Below, piece after piece: positions 1-9,776 of a DNA stretch of 64,000 nt; position 1 is the stretch's first letter; every line of letters begins with the position of its first letter. A program made the position numbers and the translations under genes. The DNA is from Cladochytrium replicatum (taxonomy: Eukaryota > Chytridiomycota > Chytridiomycetes > Cladochytriales > Cladochytriaceae), in assembly GCA_025526935.1 (NCBI GenBank), contig JAHLKD010000107.1, positions 115,646 to 179,645 of the forward strand, in the 5' to 3' direction. The notes beneath the pieces were generated by a model, which had not been told where the DNA came from, did no database searches, and saw only the letters and a list, made by a program, of their open reading frames with translations.

Positions 1-79
1 CGAAAATAGAACCAGCCACAACGGTCCAATGACCATATAAACGCGTCCAAAATGGGACAAATGAAAAAGGTTCCCACAC

Positions 80-2361
80 TCACTTGCTCAACAAATCGCA
101 CAGACGCTTCATCTCGAATGGCTTTGGCAGGACTTCGTTCATTCCGGCATTGTAGTAGTTGAGCACGTCACTTTCAGTGGCATTGGTGGTCATCGAGATG
201 ATTGGCACGCGAACATTGAACTGTCTGATGGCATGGGTCGCATCGATCCCGTCCATTGTGGGCATCACAATGTCCTAAATAATCGATCATGTAAATAACA
301 CAGGTGGAACACAAGATAGCTCTCACCATCAAGATCAAATCGACTTGCTGCTCCTCTTGAACTCGATTGACAGCATCAATGCCGTCCTGTACAGCAAGGA
401 CTTTACATCCAATCCGCTCAAGAATGTTCGTGCTCATGCGGATGACATTCAGGTCGTCGTCCACGAGCAGGACCACTGGGGTCTTACCCCACCTGACAAT
501 CGAAATTCAAGATTAAGATGTATACACCATGGCAGGCAAATTCCTTCACATACGAAAATTTGGGTACATTCCTCATGCCGTTGGCCCTTGGACGACGTCC
601 AGAGTCGGCGTTGCCACTGACAGGTACAGCTGAAGAACCTGTTCGTGCTGTACGTGGGGCGGCGAGTCTGGGTCCAACGTGAGATGCCACTCTTGTAAGT
701 CCTTGGAAACCGTCAAGCATCACCGCAAGCTCATGCTTGCGTTGCGCACGAGCGGGTGACTCTGTGGGGCTATTGAGAACACTGGTAGCTGCGGCAGTCA
801 CTGAAGGAAGTGGGACCGTCGGAAGAGAGGAGGGAAGCGTTTCGCCCATCGGTGCAGGAGTGAACAAGCCAGGTCTTTGCCCGGCATGCAGCGCTAAATA
901 TGATTACCAATAGAAATTCATGGTCAGACCTGCTTACTGTTGTTTAAAAATCTCCGTTCGAAATCCTTACCAAATTGCAATTCAGCGTTATAGTCCGTAA
1001 GGTATTTCACTTGGTGCGTGAGCGTAACGACGCTTGTTGTGAGTTCTTTGAGAAGATGGAAAAGACCGCGCTCCCATTCCATGTTTATCGCAGGTGGAGG
1101 AGGATGCTGATACTCCTTCTTCGGTGTTTCAAAATCTCCACGCCAGAGATTGGAGCTTGAAGAAGAGCGCTGTAATCCTGCACCAGCGGGAGTTGCGGAC
1201 AGTGGTGGCGCTGGTTCGTCAGCCTTTGCCTTGGGCTTGTTCGGCTTTCGTCGTACAAGCTCCAGAAAATCATCGCGATCGCGTTGGAAATGAGGGTGCT
1301 TGAATTCCCATGACTTTGTCCATCGATACAGCACAAAACAAACAAAATGAACGGAAAAATCCGTAGTTAGCTAGAGATCAAGAGCGAATTTGTGTTAGAA
1401 CACTAACCCCTGCTGGCTGGTCACGCTCTGTTGATTTGACCTTGTGAAAGTCGTATTTGTTTAGTTGCCGAACGAAACTGCTGAAGTTCGAGTGACTGAA
1501 TGATCTGGGCAAAATCGTCTGAGAAAGAGCTGCCGTGTCCTTAATAACAAAGCTGTCACCAGCGGCCCCCCACTCCAAAATGTGAGAGTGCTCAGACATG
1601 TCTAGTAGGTTGTACAGTTTTCTCACGAAGTCATTTCCAGCAACAATTGTTGTGCGGGTGCCAGAGGTGGTAAGCGTTGGTGGGGCGCTTGTCGGACCGT
1701 CCGGTGACTCACGAGACAGCCGACCGATCCCTCCGGGAACACCCCCAGACGCTGTTTTGGTCTTCTTTTTGGATCTGTCAGCCTCCGGTTCCTTCGCCAA
1801 ACGCTTGGTCCCAGAAGAATAGCTGAAACTGTTGCTGTGCTGGATCTTGGAGCGTCTGGTCACAGGCTTGCTAGTGTTATCCGAGTCAGTTTCGTCCTTG
1901 GGAGATTCCAGACGGGAGTCCCGGCGACCGACAGTGGGTGGACCATTGACAGAGCACTGGTTGTCACGATCGTCCAAGATATCGTCCTCGTCCTCATCAC
2001 CTTGTACCGACGGATTAGATTGAGGCGGGGAGTATGTTGCCGGGTCGATCCCTCCGAAAAGGCCGCGTGAATCGAGACCACTTTGGGAGTGGAAGTTTGG
2101 ACTCGAGCCGGGTTTCAGATGCTGGTGCATGCCAGTGTGCAGATGCTGTTGGGAGTGTGAGGGTGGAGGAAGCTGAAGATTGTCGGGATGCATCATGTAG
2201 GAGTTCGTTGTTGGTGACCATGACCCGCCCACATTCACACCTGAAAAGTTGCGGTGGTAGGAAGGTCCTCCGGGGTGATAAAGAAACGATGGCGAAGGAG
2301 TCGTTTGGGTAACCGACTCTGCAGGCATCTGAACTGGTGTGAGCTTCTCGCTATGCTGCAT
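80..2361 (-). CDS. SKN7: Skn7-type HSF-domain/response-regulator transcription factor
   Basis: Nuclear transcription factor at the end of a two-component phosphorelay (osmotic, oxidative and cell-wall stress). Exons read from the right: 2361-1408, 1313-938, 893-554, 492-327, 274-80, giving 676 aa. An N-terminal Gln/Pro/Ser-rich, acidic region (about residues 1-240) precedes an HSF-type DNA-binding domain (about 243-345, containing SFVRQLNKYDFHK and the downstream FKHPHF), then a short coiled coil (about 395-440), a Ser/Thr/Pro linker and a C-terminal receiver (about 555-676). The receiver shows the acidic pair in LLVDDD, the phosphoacceptor Asp in ILMDIVMP, the Thr in SMTTN and the Lys in PKPF. 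The ILM/D junction is interrupted by an intron at 275-326, just before the phosphoacceptor codon. HSF plus receiver is diagnostic for Skn7/Prr1. Intron 1314-1407 splits the HSF domain between its third helix and the wing. All key residues are present, so it should be functional. Confidence 0.93.
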
Positions 2362-4135
2362 AACTTTGCGGGCCGGTTGGCTGGTATATTTCTCCGAACT
2401 CAGGAATCACGAGATTCCTAAGTTAAGTTGAGTCAAATAGACGTTAAAGAACGCGGAAAACCAGCAGGCAGAGATGCTCTCGAAGAAAAGGGCAGTCTGC
2501 CACGGCACATACCCAGATCGACGAGTAAACCGATGTTGGACACAGTGTGTAGTTTTACGCTATGAGACAGTGCGCCAAGCTGCTCTAGGGACACAGCGAG
2601 TTGGGCAGCGCAGGCGGACGGGAGGGTGAGCCAGCGCAGAGGAAACAGAACGAGTTTGTGATTGTGCTAACCAAGGAAAGGATCACACCAGCCACAATAA
2701 CGTCCCAGCCACAGCATGGGGGCGGTGCTGCGACTCGCCGAAATTTAAGAATGGTTGGCAGGGAGGACGGTGCAATTCAGGGTAAACTGCTGGCTGTTGG
2801 CGAAACAACGAGAAATGTTGAGCTGGCTCACACCGCACATACAGTAGTTAAGATAAGATAAGCTAAATGAACAATCCTGATCGACACAAATAGAACTGGA
2901 TGCAAAAAATAATCTTTGTACACCTCATCAACAACAAGGATCAGGGGCCGGCGAGAAAATGCCGCACCAACAATCGTCATTGCATGGATTGAGGCACAGA
3001 TCAGCCCCTTGCTGTGTTTCTTGGGCGAAGTTTTCCTTCACCAGACAGGTTTGCAGATCATGTACCAACACGAACGCTGGGATCGCTTGAATTGTTCACA
3101 ATTAGTGATTGGGTGCGCTGATCGAAGGACTTCGATCAGATCAGCAGCTAGCCAGGGGGTGCAGACGGGTGATTTAGTCGTGAAGATCGGCGGTGCTGAT
3201 AAACAAACGGGGACCAAATGGGGCGGCGAAAATGTGGCTTGTGATCAAAGTCACTGTGCCTCCAAACATGAGCGCTAGCTGGGACGCTCGCACAAATGGC
3301 TAGGGTTGTATAAACGAGCGGACGTCACCTTGATTGATCCACCAATCACACTTTCATCGTCCATTTCCCCGTAATCCGTGATCTCGACATTTCCGTGATC
3401 GGAAGCGATGTCAATTTGCCAAGCTCTAGTCCATTCAATTTCCTCCATACCAGCACATCAACGCTTCCCGCATAGTCCATTGCGACTGTGCTGTACTCGA
3501 GCTCTAATCTTTTTCCATGGTGGTGACTTTGTGGATAATGCGCACTTCTTTGCAGATCGGTAGCTGTTCTGAAGTCGATTTTTGGGTCTCCAGCCCAAAT
3601 TCCCGAGCAGCTCAAGAATGCAGAATGCGGTCCACAAAGTTCTGGTGGGAAAGTGACAAGCATTTTTGCCACCAATGGAGTTATGGGTGCTGTAGCAATA
3701 AGTAAGTAGTAGTTTTGGCTAAAAGCAGTTCGAAATTCAAGATGCGAGTAGCAAAAAGCTTGATGACAATGGATTGTCCGAAGATGAAAATGCGCATACT
3801 CAAAAGAAAAATGACCAAAAGGAACCTCAGAGGAAGGATTCCACTCACAGGAGTCCCCCACCAATCAAGCATTTTTAGTTTTCCCTCTCCAGCATGCATT
3901 GTCAACCGCAGTGAGCCTCGTTGTTGGATGTTGCATTGAATGGCTAATGATGACGGGCGAGATGGTCGGGTCGCTTGCCATTCGATAACATGACAATATC
4001 GAACAAGAGTATTTTTTTATAATCTGGCGTCTGAAACGTTGTCTCGCACATCAGAACCCCTTAAAACACGCGCTGAGAGCTCAGTCCATACGTTCTCATT
4101 CTTGTCGCAAGATAGTTCACACAGCGTACCGCAAA
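2362..4135. other. intergenic region, SKN7 / hydrolase
   Basis: Divergent spacer between SKN7 (left) and the hydrolase (right). Short open frames exist, the longest being 172 codons on the minus strand at 3346-3864. None matches a family I know or has supporting splice structure. A TATA-like TATAAT lies near 4018, about 115 bases before the hydrolase start. Confidence 0.5.
3346..3864 (-). CDS. uncharacterised ORF, doubtful
   Basis: An open frame of 172 codons with an ATG start. The product is rich in His, Ser and aromatic residues, with one mildly hydrophobic stretch after the first third and no motif I recognise. It lies alone in a spacer and converges on SKN7's upstream region. It could be a small unknown gene or a chance frame. 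There is no signal peptide and no recognisable domain. Confidence 0.2.
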   Translation of the reverse strand: MVGDSCEWNPSSEVPFGHFSFEYAHFHLRTIHCHQAFCYSHLEFRTAFSQNYYLLIATAPITPLVAKMLVTFPPELCGPHSAFLSCSGIWAGDPKIDFRTATDLQRSAHYPQSHHHGKRLELEYSTVAMDYAGSVDVLVWRKLNGLELGKLTSLPITEMSRSRITGKWTMKV

Positions 4136-5308
4136 ATGTCATCGCTGCTCCTCCTCACTCTCCTGATCCTGACGGCTGCCCCTACATTCAGCGCGTTCAC
4201 AAACATCACCACCCAATCCTTCACATTCCCATACACTGAGAACAACGCAACCACCCAGCTTTCTGCAAAACTCACGACCGCAAATGGTGTCAACGGGCCT
4301 TTCCCCTACGCAATCCTTCTGTTGCACGGCGCAGACGGCGACATGGACTCTAACAACGTCCTTCCGCTCGCCGAACATCTCACCGCTCTCCATGGCATCC
4401 CGGTCCTCCGCTTCAACCAGCTCAGCGGCAAAGTCGCCATGCGCGCACTTCAAGCCTCCGCTGGACTCGCGTTCTTGAAAACCAAAGTGGACGCACAGGG
4501 ATACATCCCCGTCGGCCGCTCACTTGGTTCCCGTGTTGTCGCGCAAATGATGGCGAGCGGGGGTATCGGCGTGTGCCTGGCGTACCCTATGCTTGGCGAT
4601 GACGACACGAGCGCGAACAGCATTGTGGACCGACGACTTTTGGTCACATCGATGCGGCCTGACGCCAAAGTACTATTTGTGATCGGAAGCGCGGACACGC
4701 TCACGAGTCTCTCAGACCTCGACAAGGCTCGTACAGATGGTGGAGCAAGGACTTGGAGGGCCACGATCACCGGCGCGAACCATGCGCTCAAATTGCCAGT
4801 CGCGAGCTACACCGGCTCGGCGGAAGGAAAGGATCTGTGGGCGACGATCGTGACTGGAGTACTTGTAGGCTGGATCAAAGATATTGGATTACTTTCCCCG
4901 CCAGTGGCGAGCTGGGAGGTGAACGGTTGGACGCAGGGTGGAGATTGTGTTGTGAACGTCACGGGAGGTGTCGAAACAACTTCCTGGGCGGGCTCCGCTG
5001 TGCTTCCAAGACAATCCATTAGATTGCAGAGCTTTGCGCCTGGTGCTTGGGCACACGCTCAGCGGATGCCTGCTTCTGATGAAGGGAAATGGAGATTGGA
5101 GTCCATTGAACGTTTCCCCCCTGCACAGAGACGGATGCGCCACCAGGGCTATCGCCATGGTTGGGTTGCCGACAGGTACCATCGAGGAGATAGGGCTCGA
5201 GGTGCTCGTCTTGGGCACGATCGATTTAGTGTTGGTCGATACAGCGGTGCGGATGGTCATCGTGGCCACAACACCCGTCACTCTCGATCCTGGGATGACG
5301 AGTATTAG
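4136..5308 (+). CDS. secreted alpha/beta hydrolase, TEX30/KANL3-like
   Basis: Predicted secreted serine hydrolase; substrate unknown. Residues 1-20 form a hydrophobic signal peptide. The fold markers are in order: the oxyanion-region motif LLLHGADGD (about 61-69), a nucleophile elbow GRSLG with Ser129, an acid after strand 6 in GSADTL (Asp187), and GANHALKLP carrying His216. This layout resembles the KANL3/TEX30/dienelactone-hydrolase-like group. The frame is single-exon to 390 aa. The last 60 or so residues are Arg/His/Gly-rich and unlike a secreted hydrolase. In the same stretch the +1 frame (ending at 5375) has a smoother hydrophobic and Thr/Val-rich composition. An unrecognised intron or a frameshift between about 5030 and 5120 is possible. 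The catalytic part is secure; the C-terminus is not. Confidence 0.75.
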   Translation: MSSLLLLTLLILTAAPTFSAFTNITTQSFTFPYTENNATTQLSAKLTTANGVNGPFPYAILLLHGADGDMDSNNVLPLAEHLTALHGIPVLRFNQLSGKVAMRALQASAGLAFLKTKVDAQGYIPVGRSLGSRVVAQMMASGGIGVCLAYPMLGDDDTSANSIVDRRLLVTSMRPDAKVLFVIGSADTLTSLSDLDKARTDGGARTWRATITGANHALKLPVASYTGSAEGKDLWATIVTGVLVGWIKDIGLLSPPVASWEVNGWTQGGDCVVNVTGGVETTSWAGSAVLPRQSIRLQSFAPGAWAHAQRMPASDEGKWRLESIERFPPAQRRMRHQGYRHGWVADRYHRGDRARGARLGHDRFSVGRYSGADGHRGHNTRHSRSWDDEY

Positions 5309-5380
5309 TTACTCCACGAATCGTCGTTTTCATCACAAATTCATGTATTTTGTGATTACTGACCGAGAGCATTAGCGTGC

Positions 5381-5492
5381 GTTAATACATATCTTGGCTG
5401 ACGCTTCAATGAGACAACCATGATCTCACAGACCGGACTCGCATTAATCTCTTTCAAGCTCACTTTAATCCAATGCTAAGATATGTATTAAC
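5381..5492. repeat. 15-bp perfect inverted repeat with 82-bp spacer
   Basis: Left arm GTTAATACATATCTT (5381-5395) is the exact reverse complement of AAGATATGTATTAAC (5478-5492). It lies in the 3' flank shared by the converging hydrolase and CHZ genes. It could form a hairpin, or be the arms of a very short non-autonomous element. I see no flanking target duplication. Confidence 0.6.
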
Positions 5493-5596
5493 AAACATCA
5501 AGGTTAACGGAATGCACGTTACGAAGGATACAATGTGGTTAAATAGATTGAGAACAATCCAAATTATTATACAGTTTGTAGCAATAAATCACATCC

Positions 5597-6354
5597 TCAA
5601 TAGTCTTGAACCTTCGACCAGTCGATCTTCACACCGCGGGTCCTGCGTCCTTGGATGATAGCTGATGTGTCCAGCTGTCCAAGCTCCTCCTCTGCAAGTT
5701 TCAAGATTAAGAAATAAAGCCGATCGTATTCTGCATCGCAATCTTACTCAAAGTGCTATCATCGATCCTATCAGATTCAGCTCCAGATTCATACGAATCT
5801 TCGTCAGAGTCTGATTCATCTCCTCGCTTCTTCTTGTTGCTTTTGCTCTTTTTGTCCTTTTTCTTGTCTTTCGAGCTCTCCTTCGACTTTGACTTTTTCC
5901 TTCTTCGTCGCTCTTCCTCCGAATCCTCCTCCGACTCCTCTGTGATTAGAGTGAGTTTTTGAATACGCCAATCTGTCGTCCAATCATAAAATTAGCTCAG
6001 CGACTCTCACCTGACTCCTCTTCAGAGACCTCTTCGTCGTCGTCGCTTCTCACCACAAAACCATCGTCCTCATCATATTCATCAAGATTCTTCTTCTTTT
6101 CCATCTCGCGTTCCCGTCGCTCCAGCTCGGCCTCCCTTCGATTGGACATCTTCTCGCTGGTGCTAGAGCCCGTTTTCTTGGCGGGCGCGGATTTGCTGTG
6201 CATTTCAAAAAAGTGATATGATGACACATTCAGGTAGACATTGGATGAGATTTTGATATAAGTTAATACTTCCGTACCCCTTCTTTTCGTCCTCTGCACG
6301 CCGTTTCGCTGCCAGCTCCTCGAGCTTCCTCTTCTTCTCGTTCGATTTGTCCAT
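5597..6354 (-). CDS. CHZ1: CHZ-domain histone H2A.Z-H2B chaperone
   Basis: Nuclear chaperone that, in yeast, binds H2A.Z-H2B dimers and hands them to SWR1. Exons 6354-6278, 6195-6011, 5939-5748 and 5691-5597 give 182 aa. The protein is a highly charged, disordered string: Lys/Glu-rich start, Arg/Glu helix, acidic EYDEDD and Glu/Ser runs, a Lys/Ser-rich basic block, then acidic residues. The last exon encodes the diagnostic CHZ motif: a Leu-Asp-Thr-Ser-x-Ile-Ile lead, GRRTRG, then VKIDWSKV. Yeast Chz1 has the same order (acidic, DTSNII, GRRTRG, ID). All splice phases agree. Unlike yeast Chz1, the protein ends nine residues after the Ile-Asp of the motif, with no acidic tail. Its start is about 90 bases from the beginning of a divergent dead carrier gene. 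Confidence 0.8.
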
Positions 6355-6419
6355 ATCGAAAAAGTTTCACCCCACCGGACTGCGCCTCGCTCTCGAACGG
6401 AGACTGGGATCATCTTCTG

Positions 6420-7350
6420 CAAACGAAATCGCAAGCAAATTCGCACTCTCGGCTGCGTCGGGTGCAGTCGCCGAATTTGCTATCTTCGCAATCGATACGT
6501 GAAAACGCGTCTGCAGCTCGCCAAGGTTATCGGTCCATTACGCATGGCAAGGGAGATAGCAACAAAGGAGGGAATCGGGGCTTTCTACCGTGGTATGTGC
6601 AGCTGTAATTCGGTGTGTAAATTTAATATCTCAATTCGCCGGGAAAATTCAGCACAGAACCAAATCAGACACTGATCCGAGGACAACTCTTCGTATTTTA
6701 ATCATACCAGAGTAGCGATTTGAGAGCAGATTATACAAGCGGTTGTTGAGAGAGAGTGGAAGATGGATCTGCGATGGAGGATGGTAGCTGAGTTGACGGC
6801 CGGTGTCATCACAGGTCTCCTCAAGGTGCATACAACCATGACAACCTTGCAGCTGAGAAGTCTGACCTTCCTCTTCTACGGTTGGAATGCAAGCAGATGG
6901 CGTTCAACAGGGTCTTTCGCCTCGCTAACGCTCTGCCTTCGCCGCATTCCCACATATCTTCCGAGAGGTAGGCGGGGTCAAATCACTCTGGTGAGGTGCG
7001 AGCCCCGCTGTGCACCGGGCGGCACTCATGAACCTAGGCGAACTCGCGACATACGATTCAGCGAACCGTACATGCTCAAGATCAGAGGCGGGAAGGACGA
7101 CGTGATGACGCGTATTGTGAGAAGCATGTGCTCAGGATTATGTGGGGCGTTCTTGTCGACTTCGGCAGACGTGATTAAAACACGATGGATGAATCAGGAT
7201 CCTAAGAATCCGATATAAAAGTGGACATTGGATTGTTTGGTGAAGACGGTTAGAGCTGAGGGGTCACTGTAATTGTGGAACAGCTTTGTGACTCCATGGT
7301 TTTACCTACTTGAAATTTCCCCCAATGACTCAAGTTTAACCACTTGTTCA
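6420..7350 (+). pseudogene. decayed UCP4-like mitochondrial carrier (SLC25)
   Basis: Translated in shifting frames, this region gives successive pieces of a UCP4-type carrier. It begins with SAASGAVAEFAIFAID followed by VKTRLQ (first Px[DE]xx[KR] repeat, at 6452-6510), then GIGAFYRG with a good intron donor GTATGT after it (6593). The middle repeat includes MQADGVQQG and FAAFPHIFRE, followed by VHRAALMNLGELATYD (about 7006-7060). The last repeat has MCSGLCGAFLSTSADVIKTR and DCLVKTVRAEG (7108-7260). Breaks include a base lost before VKTR, a TAA in the middle repeat (6929-6931), TGA after SLW (about 6992), a frame change near 7075, and TAA codons at 7216 and 7269. The matrix-loop signatures remain readable, so decay is fairly recent. 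In a live state it would be an inner-membrane carrier. Confidence 0.8.
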
Positions 7351-7835
7351 CCCTTTTTGCGATACATCTTGGTACGAATAGAATTGGTGAGTCTTGCATG
7401 CAATGACTGTATCTCTTCAGTTGATGTTCTGCTCTCCTTATCACAGGACCTTGGCAGAGTATTTACTGGGTTTCTTACTGTATTACTGGTTCTCGCTCGG
7501 TAAGGAGGGTTTTGAGAACTGGAGAGCAGTGGTTATAGAGCAGCTGAAGAGACAGCTGAAAATAACCTCTCGTAAACCGTACGAACAACACAACTGCTGC
7601 GACCTTCGTCTTCCTCTCCCCCTTGTGATGAATTTTTTAGCCTCTCATAGCCACACATCTTTTTGGGTTTCTGGCGAAGTTGGGTGAGTGATGGTGATGG
7701 ATGGGCTGCGTTAATGGCTCGTGCCGGCCCATAGACTGTCTGGACCTTGGCGTCGAACTATGAATATATCTTATGATGGAGCTTTGGTACATGTGCGAAC
7801 ACTTTACTGAACTCAATTGTTGTTTTTAGAGCGAC
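7351..7835. other. spacer before membrane-protein gene
   Basis: No gene recognised. A good donor (GGGTGAGT, near 7682) and a good acceptor (TTGTTTTTAG, ending near 7830, just before the next ATG) bracket a possible intron of about 150 nt, either in the 5' UTR or after an unrecognised first coding exon of the downstream gene. Confidence 0.45.
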
Positions 7836-8930
7836 ATGTCTTCGGGTGTAGTACTCGCCTGTGACGCTTCTGCGACCTCACCGTTTGGTGCCGCATGCGT
7901 GGCAGCGTGCGGGAACCGAGCCAGTTCGTGGACATGTAATATAGCACAACCTGCAGAGTTCTGTACCGTCTGTCGATGTGCAGGCGTTGAAACTCTCACC
8001 CAGCCTTGCGGCGCTGTTGGTTCGCCCCTGCCTGGCGCCGTAACTTCGACTCGTGCTACGACTAGTGCTGCTCGGACAACTACAACTACAACAACCACAA
8101 CTACCACGTCGGTTGTGCTTGTGTCCGTTTCCGCCGTGCCGTCCGCAACAACGACAGCATCGTCCATTGCGGGTGGGGTGGGTGCTACAACTTATCTAGC
8201 TTCTGAATCTTCGACGACCCCCACCTCGTCCCCGAACGCCAACTCACAGGATGGTAACTCAAACAACGGTACAAACACTACGCCCGTCATAATCGGCGTT
8301 GCCCTGGGTGCAGTCTGCATCCTTGCATCCGTCGTCGGCCTGCTCTTATGGCGCAGAGCGGCACGCAACAGAGCCTCGAAACCAAGTGCCACCCTGAACC
8401 GGTCCGTTTTGGACCAGATCTATACAAAGTACGACGACAAACGGCAGCGCCCGCCTCCAGTCCCGGCTGTCCCCGCTACCGCCGCCGGAACCCGACAGAC
8501 CATGGTTGACGCCAACAGCATTCCCTACGCTTACGCTTCCTACGAGGACGATGAGCCGGCACGTGCATCGCAGTACCCACGTTCGACGTACCAGCCGCCA
8601 GCACCAGGGCCCGCATACGGATACCAGCAAGGAACAGAGATGTACCCTCCGCAGCAGTACCATGTTGCTCCGCAGCAAAACATGTCATTTTCGCCACCGA
8701 ATGCATATGGAATGCAGAGCCCTCAGGTTGGAAACCAGGTGGAGCCGTACACTGTTCAGCAAGTGGCGGATCAGAACTACTACGCCTACAATAACGCCGG
8801 TGGTGGGAATCCGAGTGCGAGAGCGGAAGGCCATGAATCGTACTATGCGCCGCCGATTGCAGCACGTCCGGATTACAAAACGAGCAAGTACGAGAGTGTC
8901 TATTCTGTCGCACCTGGCCGACAGCACTGA
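7836..8930 (+). CDS. single-pass Thr-rich membrane protein, possible surface sensor
   Basis: 364-aa frame. Order: a cysteine-rich ectodomain (eight Cys between residues 9 and 58), a Ser/Thr stalk with an uninterrupted run of 11 Thr (81-91), an Asn/Ser linker with an NGTNTT glycosylation site, one transmembrane helix (150-172) followed by the stop-transfer cluster WRRAARNR, then a Pro/Tyr/Gln-rich cytosolic tail of about 190 residues. The layout resembles fungal Wsc/Mid2-type wall sensors, but the Cys spacing does not match a WSC domain that I can verify. The start as drawn has no signal peptide. An acceptor consensus abuts the ATG, so an upstream exon carrying the signal is likely. Function unknown; the sensor role is inference from architecture only. 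Confidence 0.65.
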   Translation: MSSGVVLACDASATSPFGAACVAACGNRASSWTCNIAQPAEFCTVCRCAGVETLTQPCGAVGSPLPGAVTSTRATTSAARTTTTTTTTTTTSVVLVSVSAVPSATTTASSIAGGVGATTYLASESSTTPTSSPNANSQDGNSNNGTNTTPVIIGVALGAVCILASVVGLLLWRRAARNRASKPSATLNRSVLDQIYTKYDDKRQRPPPVPAVPATAAGTRQTMVDANSIPYAYASYEDDEPARASQYPRSTYQPPAPGPAYGYQQGTEMYPPQQYHVAPQQNMSFSPPNAYGMQSPQVGNQVEPYTVQQVADQNYYAYNNAGGGNPSARAEGHESYYAPPIAARPDYKTSKYESVYSVAPGRQH

Positions 8931-8961
8931 GAGCATGGGTCCTATACATTTTAAACATCTA

Positions 8962-9005
8962 GACTGGATCTGATTCGCGGTGCGACTGGATCTGATTGGC
9001 GGTGC
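8962..9005. repeat. 22-nt tandem duplication
   Basis: Two adjacent 22-nt units (8962-8983 and 8984-9005), both starting GACTGGATCTGATT and ending CGGTGC, differ at one base (C or G at unit position 15). It lies about 30 bases after the membrane-protein stop, probably in its 3' UTR. Confidence 0.75.
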
Positions 9006-9731
9006 AACTTTCGTTTTTTTGTCATTTTTGCGGTTTCAAACTTTGCAACATTGTGGATGCCCCTTGTATTTTTCTTGGCTTTGGCTGTATCATTTTTTGA
9101 GTTTCTTATCTGCTGCTGCGGGATATCTTGCTTTACTTTTGTAATCGTTTGATATTGCAGATTGTTCCATACAAAATACACACAAGATTTGCACGTCTCC
9201 TGCTGGTCCGTGGAAGAAGGATTCAAACGCTACGCATTCAAGTTTTGGCGCACGCATTGGATGCAGCTGGAAGAAGTCTATGCTATTACAGTAGATATAC
9301 TTCCCACAGACACGCCACAGCTGCCATACCTCTTCTTCTTTACAGTGAGATCAACACGCCCGGCTTCGTCATCGATGTGCCACAAATTGGTGCAACTTCT
9401 CCGAATACTCGAAAATTCGAAATTCGCTGCGCTTTTTCAGGTTACGTGGTTGGTTACATTCGTGGGAATAAACCAAGCAGTCGGAAAAGCAACAGCTGGG
9501 CGATCGAGAGAGTTCGTATCAGCACCGCCCTCGATGAGCAAACGGCGCTCAAGAGGGAGACATGACATCAACTGACTTCAGATTCATCCAAATTCTGAAA
9601 CGCTTATTTGCGTTATGTCTCGGAGTTTCGGTGCCACACAGTTTTGTGGCCCATGCTTTTTTCTTCTGTCAACATATCGAATTAGAATATATACCTGAAA
9701 ATTTAGCAAAGGTTCCCCGAGAATTCCTTCT

Positions 9732-9738
9732 TTAAAAG
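9732..9738 (+). promoter_or_regulatory. TATA-like element, PTR2 copy A
   Basis: TTAAAAG lies 39-45 bases before the copy A ATG. A TATA-like element lies at a comparable place in every intact copy of the array. Confidence 0.4.
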
Positions 9739-9776
9739 GTTGCCTCTCCCAGCCTTCTGTTCATCCGCACATCACA

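Larger units (their letters stand above)
8931..9776. other. intergenic region before the transporter array
   Basis: Contains a 22-nt tandem duplication (8962-9005) and two overlapping unsupported frames at 9128-9575. Near its right end is the TATA-like element of the first PTR2 gene. No gene recognised. Confidence 0.5.

Noticed and set aside
2601-3278. Plus-strand frames of 86 and 120 codons
   Set aside because: No motif, no start context and no link to neighbouring genes.
9128-9575. Two overlapping plus-strand frames of 137 and 145 codons
   Set aside because: They overlap in different frames, have no motif and no splice support.
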